In this document: positions 41,562 through 49,842 of the stretch, in pieces
Position numbering within the stretch: position 1 is the stretch's first letter
How the letters are laid out: each line of letters starts with the position of its first letter
Assembly: GCA_934096735.1 (NCBI GenBank)
Contig: CAKOMS010000006.1
Coordinates: forward strand, 1-49,842
From: an uncultured Bacilli bacterium
GTDB lineage: Bacteria; Bacillota_I; Bacilli_A; RF39; UBA660
DNA: 49,842 nucleotides
Reading direction: 5' to 3'
Program-made: the position numbers and the translations under genes
Notes under the pieces: model-generated
What the model was told of the DNA's origin: nothing
Seen by the model: only the letters and a program-made list of their open reading frames with translations
Database searches by the model: none

Positions 41562-42836
41562 CTATAAATTTCCTATTAAATATTCTACTAATTCAGAAAT
41601 ATCTACTTTCTCTTCTTCTTTAGTAGCATTATCTTTTACATTAACAAGTCCTTTAGCCAAATCTTCATTATTTAAAATAACTAAATATTTAGCACCAAGT
41701 CTATCAGCAACTTTAAATTGTCCTTTTAATCCTTTGTTCATGTTATCACACTCAGTAGTAACACCATTAAGTCTTAAATTTTGAACGATAGATAAAGCAT
41801 TTAATTTTTCTTCCTCTGATACATACATAACATATACATCAATCTCTCTTTTAATATTTTGATAAATATCCATAGTCTTTAAAAAACTAATAATTCTATC
41901 CATTCCACAAGCCCATCCAATACCAAAACCACCATTATTTTCATCTGGACCATCTAATTCTTTAAGTAACTTATTATATCTTCCACCAGCTCCTAAAACA
42001 GATGCTTTACTATCATTATTTTGTAAAGATACTATTTCAAAAACAGTATGATCATAATAATCAAGTCCTCTAACTATTTTAGAATTAATTTCATAATCAA
42101 CTTCTAATAAATCTAAATAATGGCATACTGTTTCAAATCTCTTTTTAGATTCTTCATTTAAATAATCTAATACTGATGGAATATTTTTAATTACATCACT
42201 CTCAGCATCAACTTTGCAATCAATTATTCTAAGTGGATTAATTTTAAATCTTTCTTTACAATCATCACATAATTCATCAATATGTGGCTCTAAATACTTA
42301 ACTAAAGCATTTCTATAATTAATTCTTGATTCATTATCTCCTAAAGTATTGATATTTACTTGTAAATCTCCAATATGTAAACTTTCAAGTATTCTATATT
42401 GTAAACTTATAACTTCAGCATCCACAATCGGATCATTACTTCCAAGAACTTCCACACCAAATTGAGTAAACTCTCTAAGTCTTCCACTTTGAGGTCTTTC
42501 ATATCTATACATAGTTTCATTATAAAAATATTTTTTTACATCTGGAAGAGCATATTCTTTATTTTCAATATAACTTCTAACAACACCAGCAGTACCCTCA
42601 GGTCTAAGAGTTACTTTTCTATCTCCCTTATCTAAAAAATCATAAGTTTCTTTTCTAACAATGTCACTACTTTCTCCAACACTTCTATGAAAAAGTTCAC
42701 TAGATTCAAAAACAGGAGTTCTTATAAATTCGTAATTATACGAATACATCATATTATTTATAACACTATTTACATACTCCATAATTAAAGCATCACTATC
42801 TTTAATATCTACAGTCCCTTTTGGTTTAACTATCAT
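41562..42836 (-). CDS. hisS: Histidyl-tRNA synthetase
   Basis: 424 residues. KPKGTVDI, motif 1 region YEFIRTPVFESSELFHRSVGESSDIV, motif 2 TLRPEGTAGVVRSYIE and MYRYERPQSGRLREFTQFGVE, the histidine loop RGLDYYDHTVFEI, GAGGRYNKL and motif 3 GFGIGWACGMDRII; the C-terminal anticodon domain starts about 330. The ATG at 42836 follows GAGGAAG by eight bases; upstream codons belong to the T-box leader. First of hisS-aspS-asnS. Confidence 0.96.
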   Translation of the reverse strand: MIVKPKGTVDIKDSDALIMEYVNSVINNMMYSYNYEFIRTPVFESSELFHRSVGESSDIVRKETYDFLDKGDRKVTLRPEGTAGVVRSYIENKEYALPDVKKYFYNETMYRYERPQSGRLREFTQFGVEVLGSNDPIVDAEVISLQYRILESLHIGDLQVNINTLGDNESRINYRNALVKYLEPHIDELCDDCKERFKINPLRIIDCKVDAESDVIKNIPSVLDYLNEESKKRFETVCHYLDLLEVDYEINSKIVRGLDYYDHTVFEIVSLQNNDSKASVLGAGGRYNKLLKELDGPDENNGGFGIGWACGMDRIISFLKTMDIYQNIKREIDVYVMYVSEEEKLNALSIVQNLRLNGVTTECDNMNKGLKGQFKVADRLGAKYLVILNNEDLAKGLVNVKDNATKEEEKVDISELVEYLIGNL

Positions 42837-42839
42837 AAA

Positions 42840-43050
42840 ATCTTCCTCTCTTAACAAAAAAAGACCCAAACATAAGGGCGAACATTTCCGCGGTACCACC
42901 TTAATTTGGATCTTATTATTTTATCGCATTATTGCGTTCCTATAATTTTGAAAGTGTCTTCAATATATAAATCTGTTTGACTTTTTCACCAACCGTCTTC
43001 TCTTTAAACTTTATAACTTATATTCTACTTCTCTTCCTATAGAAAACTAT
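42840..43050 (-). promoter_or_regulatory. T-box leader of hisS-aspS-asnS
   Basis: The T-box AAGGTGGTACCGCGG is at 42902-42888. The terminator pairs GATCCAAATTAAGG (42912-42899) with CCTTATGTTTGGGTC (42877-42863) and is followed by seven T. Stem III is CGCA-N4-TGCG (42936-42925). Stem I carries GGTTGGTGAAAA in its distal part. The likely specifier region is GAAGACACTTTC; GACAC (42958-42954) holds both GAC (Asp) and CAC (His). Uncharged tRNA stabilises the antiterminator and turns the operon on. Confidence 0.95.
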
Positions 43051-43056
43051 ATATGT

Positions 43057-43085
43057 ATTTTATTACTTTTTTATTTATTTGTCTA
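43057..43085 (-). promoter_or_regulatory. Promoter of the T-box operon
   Basis: Minus strand: TAGACA (43085-43080), 17-base spacer, TAAAAT (43062-43057). Lies just past the dtd stop, so hisS is transcribed separately. Confidence 0.55.
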
Positions 43086-43090
43086 GTAAA

Positions 43091-43534
43091 TTATTTATTT
43101 TCTGTATCAATAATTATTGTAACAGGTCCATCATTAGTAATATTCAAAGTCATATCCGCCCCAAAGACACCTGTCTTAGTTTCAACTATATTAGATAATT
43201 CTTCATTAAATTTATCATATAGATTAGTAGCTAAACTACCATTTAATGCTTTCATGTAACTTGGTCTATTACCTTTTCTAGTATCAGCATATAAAGTAAA
43301 TTGACTAATAGATAAAATACTACCTCCAATATCTATAATACTTTTATTCATAACACCATTTTCATCATCAAAAATTCTTAAATTAGTTACTTTTTTTACA
43401 ATATAATTAATATCTTCTAAAGTATCATTTTCTGTAAAACAAGAAAGTATTACTAAACCTTTATCAATTTCATTATAAACATTACCATCAATTACAACAT
43501 TACTATTTTTACTTCTTTGTATAACAACTTTCAT
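43091..43534 (-). CDS. dtd: D-aminoacyl-tRNA deacylase
   Basis: 147 residues. MKVVIQRSKNSNV, the SQFTLYAD motif and the C-terminal NDGPVTIIID (NxGPVT with catalytic Thr) define DTD, which removes D-amino acids from tRNA. Overlaps the relA stop by one base, same order relA-dtd as in Bacillus. Confidence 0.95.
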   Translation of the reverse strand: MKVVIQRSKNSNVVIDGNVYNEIDKGLVILSCFTENDTLEDINYIVKKVTNLRIFDDENGVMNKSIIDIGGSILSISQFTLYADTRKGNRPSYMKALNGSLATNLYDKFNEELSNIVETKTGVFGADMTLNITNDGPVTIIIDTENK

Positions 43535-45666
43535 TAATCTTCCTCTATTCTAATATCTTTATATTTTCTTAAATTAGTTTTAAAAAGCTCTAATTCATCT
43601 TTATTTTTTACTTTAATAAGTAGGTTATAAATATTATCAATACCATTTTCTTTATTTTTAATTTCACTAATAAGTATATGTGACTTAGTAGATTCTGTTA
43701 TTAAATCCATTAAAAAGTCTTTATTACTAGTTTTAACAACTAGTTCAGTTAAATATGAATTATCACTATCATAGTTCCATTCAACATTTATAGTTCTATC
43801 TCCAAAATCTACTACATTAGGACAATTTATTTTATGTACAGTAACTCCATCTCCTTTAGTAATATAACCAACTATATTATCACCCTTTACAGGCTTACAA
43901 CATTTTGCTAATGTATACATTATATTTGTATTACCATCAACCACAATATCATCTTTAGAGTTTGTTTTCATGCTAACAGTTTTAAGCTTTTCAATTAAAG
44001 CTTCTGGAGCATTTTGCTTATCTGAAGTAGATAAATTTATAATATATCCAGCAGTATATCTCAAAGAACCAATAGATAAATACATATCCTCTAAAGTATC
44101 TAATTTTAAGTCTTTCAGTATCTTAGATAAAGTCTCATCATTTATAACATCGCTTATAGCAAGTTTTCTCTTTCTAATTTCTTTTTCTAAAATACTTTTA
44201 CCTTTACTAATATATTCTTCTCTATCTTTTTTACTAAAATATGATTTAATTTTATTTCTAGCTTGAGTAGTTTTTACAAAATTTAACCAATCAATATTAG
44301 GACTTGCACTATTATTTGTGATAATCTTTACTATATCGTTATTTTGGAGTGAATAAGATAAAGGAACTATATTATCATTAACAATAGCTCCAACAGTTTT
44401 ATCACCAACTCCAGAATGTATTCTATAAGCAAAATCTACTGGAGTAGCATCTTTAGGAAGTTCAATAACATCTCCTTTTGGAGTAAAAACATAAATAAGT
44501 TCACTAAGTAAATCATCATTTAAAGCCATTTGAAATGCATCATCAGATGAATCAGTTGAAGTTTCAATTATATTTCTAAAAAGTTCTAATTTTTGTTCCA
44601 TTATAGCTTGTACTTTCTTAGTACCTTTTTCTTTATAAGACCAATGTGATGCAATACCTTTTTCAGCAATTTCATCCATCTCATATGTTCTTACTTGTAT
44701 TTCATAGACTTCACCATCATTACCAAAAACAGTCGTATGTAAACTTTGATACATATTTTCTTTTGGGTTAGCAATATAATCTTTAAATCTCTTTGGAACA
44801 GGTCTATATTTAGAATGAATAAGTCCTATAACTTGATAACACTCTGCCTCAGATGAAACAAAAATTCTAAGTGCAAGTATATCATATATATCACTCCATT
44901 TTTTACCATTAGAAAGTTTATTATAAATACTATAAACAGATTTAACTCTACCTTTTATTTCATGATTAATATCATTTTGAAGCAATAAATTAGATAAATT
45001 ATTCTTCATTAAAAGTAAATTATCATTCAAATCTTCAGCCATCTTATCAAGTTTATCTTGAATATCTTTATATATATCTGGATGTAATGTTTTTAAGCAA
45101 ATATTCTCCATTTCACTTTTAATAGAATTAATACCAAGTCTATGTGCAATAGGAACAAGTATTTCCATAGTTTCTTTAGCTTTTCTTTTTTGCTTTTCAC
45201 TAGATATTGCATAATTAGTTCTTATATTGTGTAATCTATCAGCTAATTTAATATACAAAACTCTAGGATCTTCAGCCATTCCAACTAACACTTTTCTTAA
45301 ATAAATAGCAGAAGATTCAGTTTCATCAACAAGTTCTAATTTATTAATTTTTGATATATTATCTACTATTCTTGCCACATCACTGCCAAATTCCTCTTCA
45401 AGTATTTCTTTAGTAGCATTATTTCCATTATTTAATACTTCATGAAGCATTCCTGCCACTAGTGTTGTTTCATCTACATTTAAAGTAGTCAAAATATCCA
45501 CAACATGAAGTGGATGACTAATATAATCATCACCAGTAAGTCTAAGTTTTCCATCATGTTCTTTTAATGCAAAATCATATGCTTTATCAAGTAAATCAAA
45601 ATTTTCCATTCCAGATTTTTTTAATTTATCTTTTATATTGTCGTACGTAATTTTTGTATCTTTCAT
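43534..45666 (-). CDS. relA: Long RSH (Rel) protein with altered hydrolase motif
   Basis: 710 residues. HD domain, synthetase, TGS, zinc-finger-like AKCCKPVKGDNIVGY and ACT domains are all present. Synthetase motifs YDILALRIFV, RFKDYIANPKENMYQSLHT and EIQVRT look active, and RFKD is the basic form seen in bifunctional Rel. In the HD domain His51, His75, Asp143 and Asn147 remain, but the HDxxED motif reads HEVLNN: Glu76, Asn79, Asn80 in place of Asp, Glu, Asp. The last two are needed for (p)ppGpp hydrolysis in studied Rel proteins. Flanked by comN and dtd. Confidence 0.94.
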   Translation of the reverse strand: MKDTKITYDNIKDKLKKSGMENFDLLDKAYDFALKEHDGKLRLTGDDYISHPLHVVDILTTLNVDETTLVAGMLHEVLNNGNNATKEILEEEFGSDVARIVDNISKINKLELVDETESSAIYLRKVLVGMAEDPRVLYIKLADRLHNIRTNYAISSEKQKRKAKETMEILVPIAHRLGINSIKSEMENICLKTLHPDIYKDIQDKLDKMAEDLNDNLLLMKNNLSNLLLQNDINHEIKGRVKSVYSIYNKLSNGKKWSDIYDILALRIFVSSEAECYQVIGLIHSKYRPVPKRFKDYIANPKENMYQSLHTTVFGNDGEVYEIQVRTYEMDEIAEKGIASHWSYKEKGTKKVQAIMEQKLELFRNIIETSTDSSDDAFQMALNDDLLSELIYVFTPKGDVIELPKDATPVDFAYRIHSGVGDKTVGAIVNDNIVPLSYSLQNNDIVKIITNNSASPNIDWLNFVKTTQARNKIKSYFSKKDREEYISKGKSILEKEIRKRKLAISDVINDETLSKILKDLKLDTLEDMYLSIGSLRYTAGYIINLSTSDKQNAPEALIEKLKTVSMKTNSKDDIVVDGNTNIMYTLAKCCKPVKGDNIVGYITKGDGVTVHKINCPNVVDFGDRTINVEWNYDSDNSYLTELVVKTSNKDFLMDLITESTKSHILISEIKNKENGIDNIYNLLIKVKNKDELELFKTNLRKYKDIRIEED

Positions 45667-45668
45667 CG

Positions 45669-45908
45669 TTATCTTCTTTCATTTCTATATCCTATTAAAT
45701 CAACATTTAAAATATCATCAACAAGTTCATAAATTCTTAAATCTTTTTTATTATTCCATATATTTCTTGCACAATAATTCCAAATATCAATTTCACTAAT
45801 ATCATTAATCTTTTCCCTTTTTAATTCACTGACTTTTGTACTTAAAGCAGGATAGCATCTATTATATAAATCTTTTACAGAATTAAATTTAATTTCATTT
45901 TCTACCAT
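45669..45908 (-). CDS. ComN-like post-transcriptional regulator
   Basis: 79 residues, acidic and helical: DLYNRCYPALSTKVSELKREKI, IDIWNYCARNIWNNKKDLRIYELVDDIL. The DIW and W-x-x-x-x-x-L-x-x-x-x-x-V-x-D-I-L spacing fits the ComN (YrzD) family, which in B. subtilis controls comE operon mRNA at cell poles. The place between relA and spoVB matches the B. subtilis order. Two bases before relA. Confidence 0.7.
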   Translation of the reverse strand: MVENEIKFNSVKDLYNRCYPALSTKVSELKREKINDISEIDIWNYCARNIWNNKKDLRIYELVDDILNVDLIGYRNERR

Positions 45909-45970
45909 AATAATAATCCCACCTACATATATTATTATATACTATTTTGCAGTTCTTTTAAAGGAGAATC

Positions 45971-47278
45971 ATGAAAAGAAACAACGTTTTTATAAAATCT
46001 ACTCTTATTTTAATACTTGGAGGAATAATAACTAAAATTTTAGGTTTCATTATAAGAATAATTTATATAAGAATTGTTGGTACTGAAGTTATAAGTTTAT
46101 ATAGTTTAGTAACTCCAACATATTCGCTTTTAATAACAATTGCTACACTAGCACTACCAACCACAATATCAAAATTAATTGCAGAAGAAAAAAATAATAC
46201 AGGACATATAATATCTACTGCTACATTACTTATTATGACTATAAATGCAATTGTCATGTTTTTAGTAATAGCATCAGCAAAATTCATAAGCATTAATCTT
46301 TTACATGAAGAAAAATGTTATTTAATAATTATTGTCATGGCTCTAACATTTCCAATAATATCCATTTCATCAATAGTTAAAGGCTATTTTTATGGAAAAC
46401 AAAACATGGTACCAAATGTTGTTTCAAATGTAATTGAACAAATTATAAGAGGAATTCTTATTTACATATTTGTTCCAATATTAATGAAAAAAAGTGATAT
46501 TTTAGCAGCTTCTTCATTATTCATTTTTTCGTTTTTCGAAGAATTAGTATCAATATTTATAAATTTATTATTTTTACCAAAAAACAAAAAGATAAAAGAA
46601 CTAAATTTAAAGCCAAACAAATTAGCACTTAAAAATATTTTAAATATTTCTCTACCAACAGTATCATCAAGAATCATTGGAAATATTGGCTATTTTTTTG
46701 AACCAATAATACTTAAAAATTTGCTTTTACTAAATGGTTACTCAAATCATTATATTTTAACAGAGTATGGTGCATACAATGCTTATACTATACCAATACT
46801 TACAGTACCATCTTTTTTCATAATGGCTATATCTTCTTCATTAATTCCAGAAATAAGTAAATTTTACTTAAAGAAAAATTATAAATTAGTAAAAAAAAGA
46901 TTAAAAGAAGCTTTAATATTTTCTTTAATAATTGGTATTTCATATTCTATTTTAATAATACTGTTTGGTAGTAAAATACTTTATTTATTATATAAAACTA
47001 CACTAGGATCAAACTATATGTACATATTATCTTTCATATTTCCACTATTTTATATAGAAGCAATACTTATTAGTTTCTTACAAAGTATAGATAAAGCAAA
47101 TATTACTATGAAAATAACCATTATAGGAGTCATTATAAAATTAATATCATTAAGTATTTTTTCTCTATTACATGTAGGAATGTATGCTCTAGTAATAGCA
47201 GAAATAATTAATATATTATTAGTAGTTTTATTAAATATTATATTTGTAAAAAAAGAATTAAAAAAAATGATATTATAA
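45971..47278 (+). CDS. SpoVB/MurJ-like lipid flippase (MOP superfamily)
   Basis: 435 residues, about 12-14 membrane helices. GGIITKILGFIIRIIYIRIVG at the N terminus is the polysaccharide-flippase signature, with GYFYGKQNMVPNVVSNVIEQIIRG and the later SSSLIPEISKFYL. SpoVB-type proteins export lipid-linked sugar precursors; outside sporulation relatives such as YtgP/Amj-partner flip lipid II. Ribosome site AAAGGAG. Upstream neighbour comN as in Bacillus. Ends overlapping convergent mnmA by six bases. Confidence 0.85.
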   Translation: MKRNNVFIKSTLILILGGIITKILGFIIRIIYIRIVGTEVISLYSLVTPTYSLLITIATLALPTTISKLIAEEKNNTGHIISTATLLIMTINAIVMFLVIASAKFISINLLHEEKCYLIIIVMALTFPIISISSIVKGYFYGKQNMVPNVVSNVIEQIIRGILIYIFVPILMKKSDILAASSLFIFSFFEELVSIFINLLFLPKNKKIKELNLKPNKLALKNILNISLPTVSSRIIGNIGYFFEPIILKNLLLLNGYSNHYILTEYGAYNAYTIPILTVPSFFIMAISSSLIPEISKFYLKKNYKLVKKRLKEALIFSLIIGISYSILIILFGSKILYLLYKTTLGSNYMYILSFIFPLFYIEAILISFLQSIDKANITMKITIIGVIIKLISLSIFSLLHVGMYALVIAEIINILLVVLLNIIFVKKELKKMIL

Positions 47279-48367
47279 ATACCATAATTTTTCTCCATTT
47301 TTATAGACTTCTTTAATAAATCCACAACCAAGACATTCATCACCTAAATAGATAACACCAGCTTGACCAGGAGTAACACTTTTAGCTCTTCCTCTATATT
47401 TAACTAAAATATTATTATCATCTAAATAAACAAGCTCTGCTGGTACATCTTCACTTCTATATCTAAATTTAATTGTACATTTTGTAGGCCTTTCATCACT
47501 TATAAAATTAACATTTTCTAAAATACACTCATCACTATATAAATATTCTTCATCTCCAAAAGTAACATATAATATATTATTTTTTACATCTTTACCACAT
47601 ACAAAGTGTTTTTCTAAATTACCAGATATACCTACATTTCTTCTTTGCCCAATAGTATAATTCATAAGACCTGTATGTCTACCCACTACTTTCTTAGTTT
47701 TAACATCAATTATATCTCCAAGATTTTCTTTCAAATAATTATGAATAAATTTTTGAAAATTTCTTTCTCCAATAAAACATATACCAGTAGAATCTTTTTT
47801 TCTTGCCACTGCTAGATTTTCTTTAACAGCAATTTCTCTTACCTCTTCTTTTGTTAAATCTCCAACTGGAAACAAAACATTATCTAAAACTCCTTTTTTT
47901 ATATCTGCTAAAAAATAAGTTTGATCTTTATTTTGGTCTTTTGCTCTATAAAGTTTACCATCTTTAGTTTTTGCATAATGTCCAGTTGCAACATAGTCTG
48001 CTCCATGTTTAAGTGCTTCTTTTTTAAATAAATCAAATTTAATATATTTATTGCAAAGCATATCGGGATTAGGAGTTCTTCCTTTTTTTAATTCATCCAA
48101 AAAATACTTAAAAACATAATCCCAATATTCTTTAATAAAATCTACTCTATAAAGTGGAATTTTAAGCATATCGCATACTTTCTTAGCATCATTATAATCT
48201 ACTTCTTGAGGACAAATATCTCCTTCATTATGATAATCTTCTCCATTAATAGATGAATCCCAATTTCTCATAAAAAGTCCAATAACATTATATCCATCTT
48301 TTTTAAGTAAATAAGCAGACACAGCGCTATCGACTCCACCACTCATTCCAACTACTACTGTTCTCAT
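47273..48367 (-). CDS. mnmA: tRNA 2-thiouridylase MnmA
   Basis: 364 residues. PP-loop VVVGMSGGVDSAVSAYLL, NPDMLCNKYIKFD with the first catalytic Cys, KDQTYFLADI, and STGICFIGERNF with the second Cys. Installs s2U34 in tRNAs for Lys, Glu and Gln. GGAGAG lies five bases before ATG. Follows holA by ten bases. Confidence 0.96.
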   Translation of the reverse strand: MRTVVVGMSGGVDSAVSAYLLKKDGYNVIGLFMRNWDSSINGEDYHNEGDICPQEVDYNDAKKVCDMLKIPLYRVDFIKEYWDYVFKYFLDELKKGRTPNPDMLCNKYIKFDLFKKEALKHGADYVATGHYAKTKDGKLYRAKDQNKDQTYFLADIKKGVLDNVLFPVGDLTKEEVREIAVKENLAVARKKDSTGICFIGERNFQKFIHNYLKENLGDIIDVKTKKVVGRHTGLMNYTIGQRRNVGISGNLEKHFVCGKDVKNNILYVTFGDEEYLYSDECILENVNFISDERPTKCTIKFRYRSEDVPAELVYLDDNNILVKYRGRAKSVTPGQAGVIYLGDECLGCGFIKEVYKNGEKLWYL

Positions 48368-48377
48368 AATCTCTCCT

Positions 48378-49325
48378 TTAACAACATAAACTAATTATAT
48401 ATTTAATCAAAACAACATCTCTTGGTATTTTACCACTTTTATATTTATAATCAAGTTCACTTAAATTTTGAATTTCTTCTTTCATCTCTCTCATATTATA
48501 AAGTCTCATATTTGCTCTTATCTTATCTATTTGCCAACTCATAAGCTTAAATTCTTTAGAAAAATCATTATTATTATATTTATTTTTATCATATATAGCT
48601 AAACTAAGCATCAATTTAAATTCTCTATATAAAAGAGAAATGATTTGACTAGGTTCAACTTTAAGTATTTCACTTTCTTTAAGATAACTTAAAGAAAATT
48701 GCAAATCTCTTTTTATAATACTATCAACTAATTTAAAATTATTATCTTCAATAGTATGACTAACCAAATTAACAACATCTTCATGTAATATTTTACAAGG
48801 CTTATTATAATACAAAAATAATTTATTAACTTCATTTATAGCTAAATCAAAATTACCTAAACTATTATTAACGATGTACCATAAAGAATCATCACTTATC
48901 GTATATCCCTCTTTATTTATAATGTCTTTAATTTCATTCTTAAGTTCAGTTTTAGTAAAAGTCTTATATAAAAACACTCTATTATTTTCTTTCAAAGTAT
49001 TAAAAACTTTCTTTCTAGTATCAACTGTTCCCATATAAGTAAATATTAATATACTTTCTTTATTTTCATTATTTAAATACTTCTCTAATTTTTCCAAATC
49101 TTTTTTATCGTTTTCGGTAATTTTAGTTCCAAACATTTTAGCATTTTTAACAACAATACCTTTTTTATCCATAAACATTGAAAAATAACTAGCTTCAGTA
49201 AGAACATCATCAATAGTATTTTCTTCCATATTAAATGTAACTACATTAGTTATTCCTTCTAAAATAGATTTAATTTTATTTTGTATTGTATATAAGCTAT
49301 CGCTAACAATTAAATATGTACTCAT
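48378..49325 (-). CDS. holA: DNA polymerase III delta subunit
   Basis: 315 residues. Clamp-loader delta: an opening MSTYLIVSDSLYTIQNKIKSI lacks a full P-loop as expected, followed by the IVVKNAKMFG and LIFTYMGTVDTRKK strands, LSYLKESEILKVEPSQIISLLYREFKLML and the closing YKSGKIPRDVVLIKYIISL, both typical of HolA. Opens the beta clamp. Lies behind comEC as in many Firmicutes. Confidence 0.88.
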   Translation of the reverse strand: MSTYLIVSDSLYTIQNKIKSILEGITNVVTFNMEENTIDDVLTEASYFSMFMDKKGIVVKNAKMFGTKITENDKKDLEKLEKYLNNENKESILIFTYMGTVDTRKKVFNTLKENNRVFLYKTFTKTELKNEIKDIINKEGYTISDDSLWYIVNNSLGNFDLAINEVNKLFLYYNKPCKILHEDVVNLVSHTIEDNNFKLVDSIIKRDLQFSLSYLKESEILKVEPSQIISLLYREFKLMLSLAIYDKNKYNNNDFSKEFKLMSWQIDKIRANMRLYNMREMKEEIQNLSELDYKYKSGKIPRDVVLIKYIISLCC

Positions 49326-49366
49326 AATATTCCCTCACAACAATTATACTATTATTTTTAACATTT

Positions 49367-49394
49367 AAAAAGAGAACTTTCAAAAAAAGTTCTC
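49367..49394 (-). terminator. Terminator of comEC
   Basis: Minus strand: GAGAACTTT, five-base loop, AAAGTTCTC, then TTTTT; nine base pairs between comEC and holA. Confidence 0.85.
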
Positions 49395-49469
49395 AATCTA
49401 TATAAACATTATATAATGTATTATATATTATGATTTAAAACTTTTTAAGTGCTTGTTTAAAATTATTTT

Positions 49470-49842
49470 TTATGAATTACACGTTCTAATAATATATTCA
49501 TTTTTATTTATTTTAACTTCCACACTCCCATTTAAATCAGTTCTATAAATTTTACTATTTTGAAAATTATTTAAAACTGACTCTTTCGGGTGTCCATATT
49601 TGTTATTTTTACCAACACTAATAACACTATATTTAGGTTTTATACTTTGAATAAAATCTTTACTACTACTAGTATCAGAACCATGATGTCCAACTTTCAA
49701 AAAATCAATATTTCTTATATTACTATTATTTATAATTTCTTTTTCTCTTATAACGCCAGCATCCTCCATAAATAAAAACTTATATTTGCTATATTTAAAA
49801 TATAAAACACTCGAATCATTATTTTCATTATTATATATTTTA
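49470..49842 (-). CDS. comEC: ComEC C-terminal end (partial)
   Basis: The frame runs off the right edge; 124 complete codons are seen before the stop. NNENNDSSVLYFKYSKYKFLFMEDAG, LKVGHHGSDTSSSKDF, PKYSVISVGKNNKYGHP and IYRTDLNGSVEV are the metallo-beta-lactamase-like domain that ends ComEC, the DNA uptake channel. The usual GDA of the MBL motif reads EDA here. Full gene presumably lies beyond 49842, preceded by comEA. DNA uptake potential is inference. Confidence 0.85.
   Translation of the reverse strand, partial: KIYNNENNDSSVLYFKYSKYKFLFMEDAGVIREKEIINNSNIRNIDFLKVGHHGSDTSSSKDFIQSIKPKYSVISVGKNNKYGHPKESVLNNFQNSKIYRTDLNGSVEVKINKNEYIIRTCNS

Noticed and set aside
43053..43259. Plus-strand open frame over the dtd end and promoter of the T-box operon
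   Set aside because: It is antisense to dtd, and dtd has the full family motifs.
1..49842. Reassigned TGA codon (mycoplasma code)
   Set aside because: thyA, rarA and mreC use TGA as a proper stop with the family length, and Trp is TGG throughout.

Overview
The window looks like chromosome of a very AT-rich, low-GC Gram-positive bacterium (Bacillota, Bacilli/Mollicutes-like, possibly an uncultured gut lineage of the RF39 type; the taxon is inference). It uses the standard code: thyA, rarA and mreC end in TGA and tryptophan is TGG. Gene order is a rearranged version of the Bacillus subtilis obg/rpmA/rplU/spoIVF/mre and ruvAB/queA/tgt/yrzE/yrbG/spoVB/comN/relA/dtd/hisS/aspS/tcdA/rarA neighbourhood. 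Nearly everything is housekeeping; there is no phage, transposon, tRNA or CRISPR array.

Layout. 1-650: a small promoter-terminator unit and a PepSY-like membrane protein (-). 700-9814 (+): obg, a HIT protein, a secreted beta-rich protein, ruvA, then a tightly packed run ruvB-folD-glyA-thyA-dfrA-pyrH-tmk that joins one-carbon metabolism to dTMP/dTTP supply. 9868-15211: queA, tgt, small membrane proteins, DUF421, and an HTH regulator with a Cys-rich anchored partner. 15236-15864 is non-coding. 15877-19933: ZIP metal transporter, a CIRCE-controlled ClpB without N domain, a 37-aa tetrapeptide-repeat protein and a Xer recombinase that seems to start at AUA. 20005-23040: rarA-gpsA (+), tcdA (-) and a probable 6S RNA. 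23102-26142 (-): HerA-like ATPase with a cadherin-like surface protein.

26244-33584: trmB (+), then on the minus strand the SPOR-like/mreC/mreD genes, a surface-protein gene whose start is interrupted by a run of ten G (candidate phase-variable locus, out of frame here), a DUF3419 protein, spoIVFA-spoIVFB, and rplU-prp-rpmA with an L21 leader. 33671-45908 (-): comN-relA-dtd; T-box-hisS-aspS-asnS; UPF0200 kinase-gatCAB-hydroxyacyl-CoA dehydrogenase. 45971-49842: spoVB-like flippase (+), then comEC (partial), holA and mnmA (-).

Most noteworthy: the G10 tract, the Rel protein with a degraded hydrolase motif, the T-box with overlapping Asp (GAC) and His (CAC) specifiers ahead of hisS-aspS, the AUA-start Xer gene, and the tiny SNAR-repeat protein.
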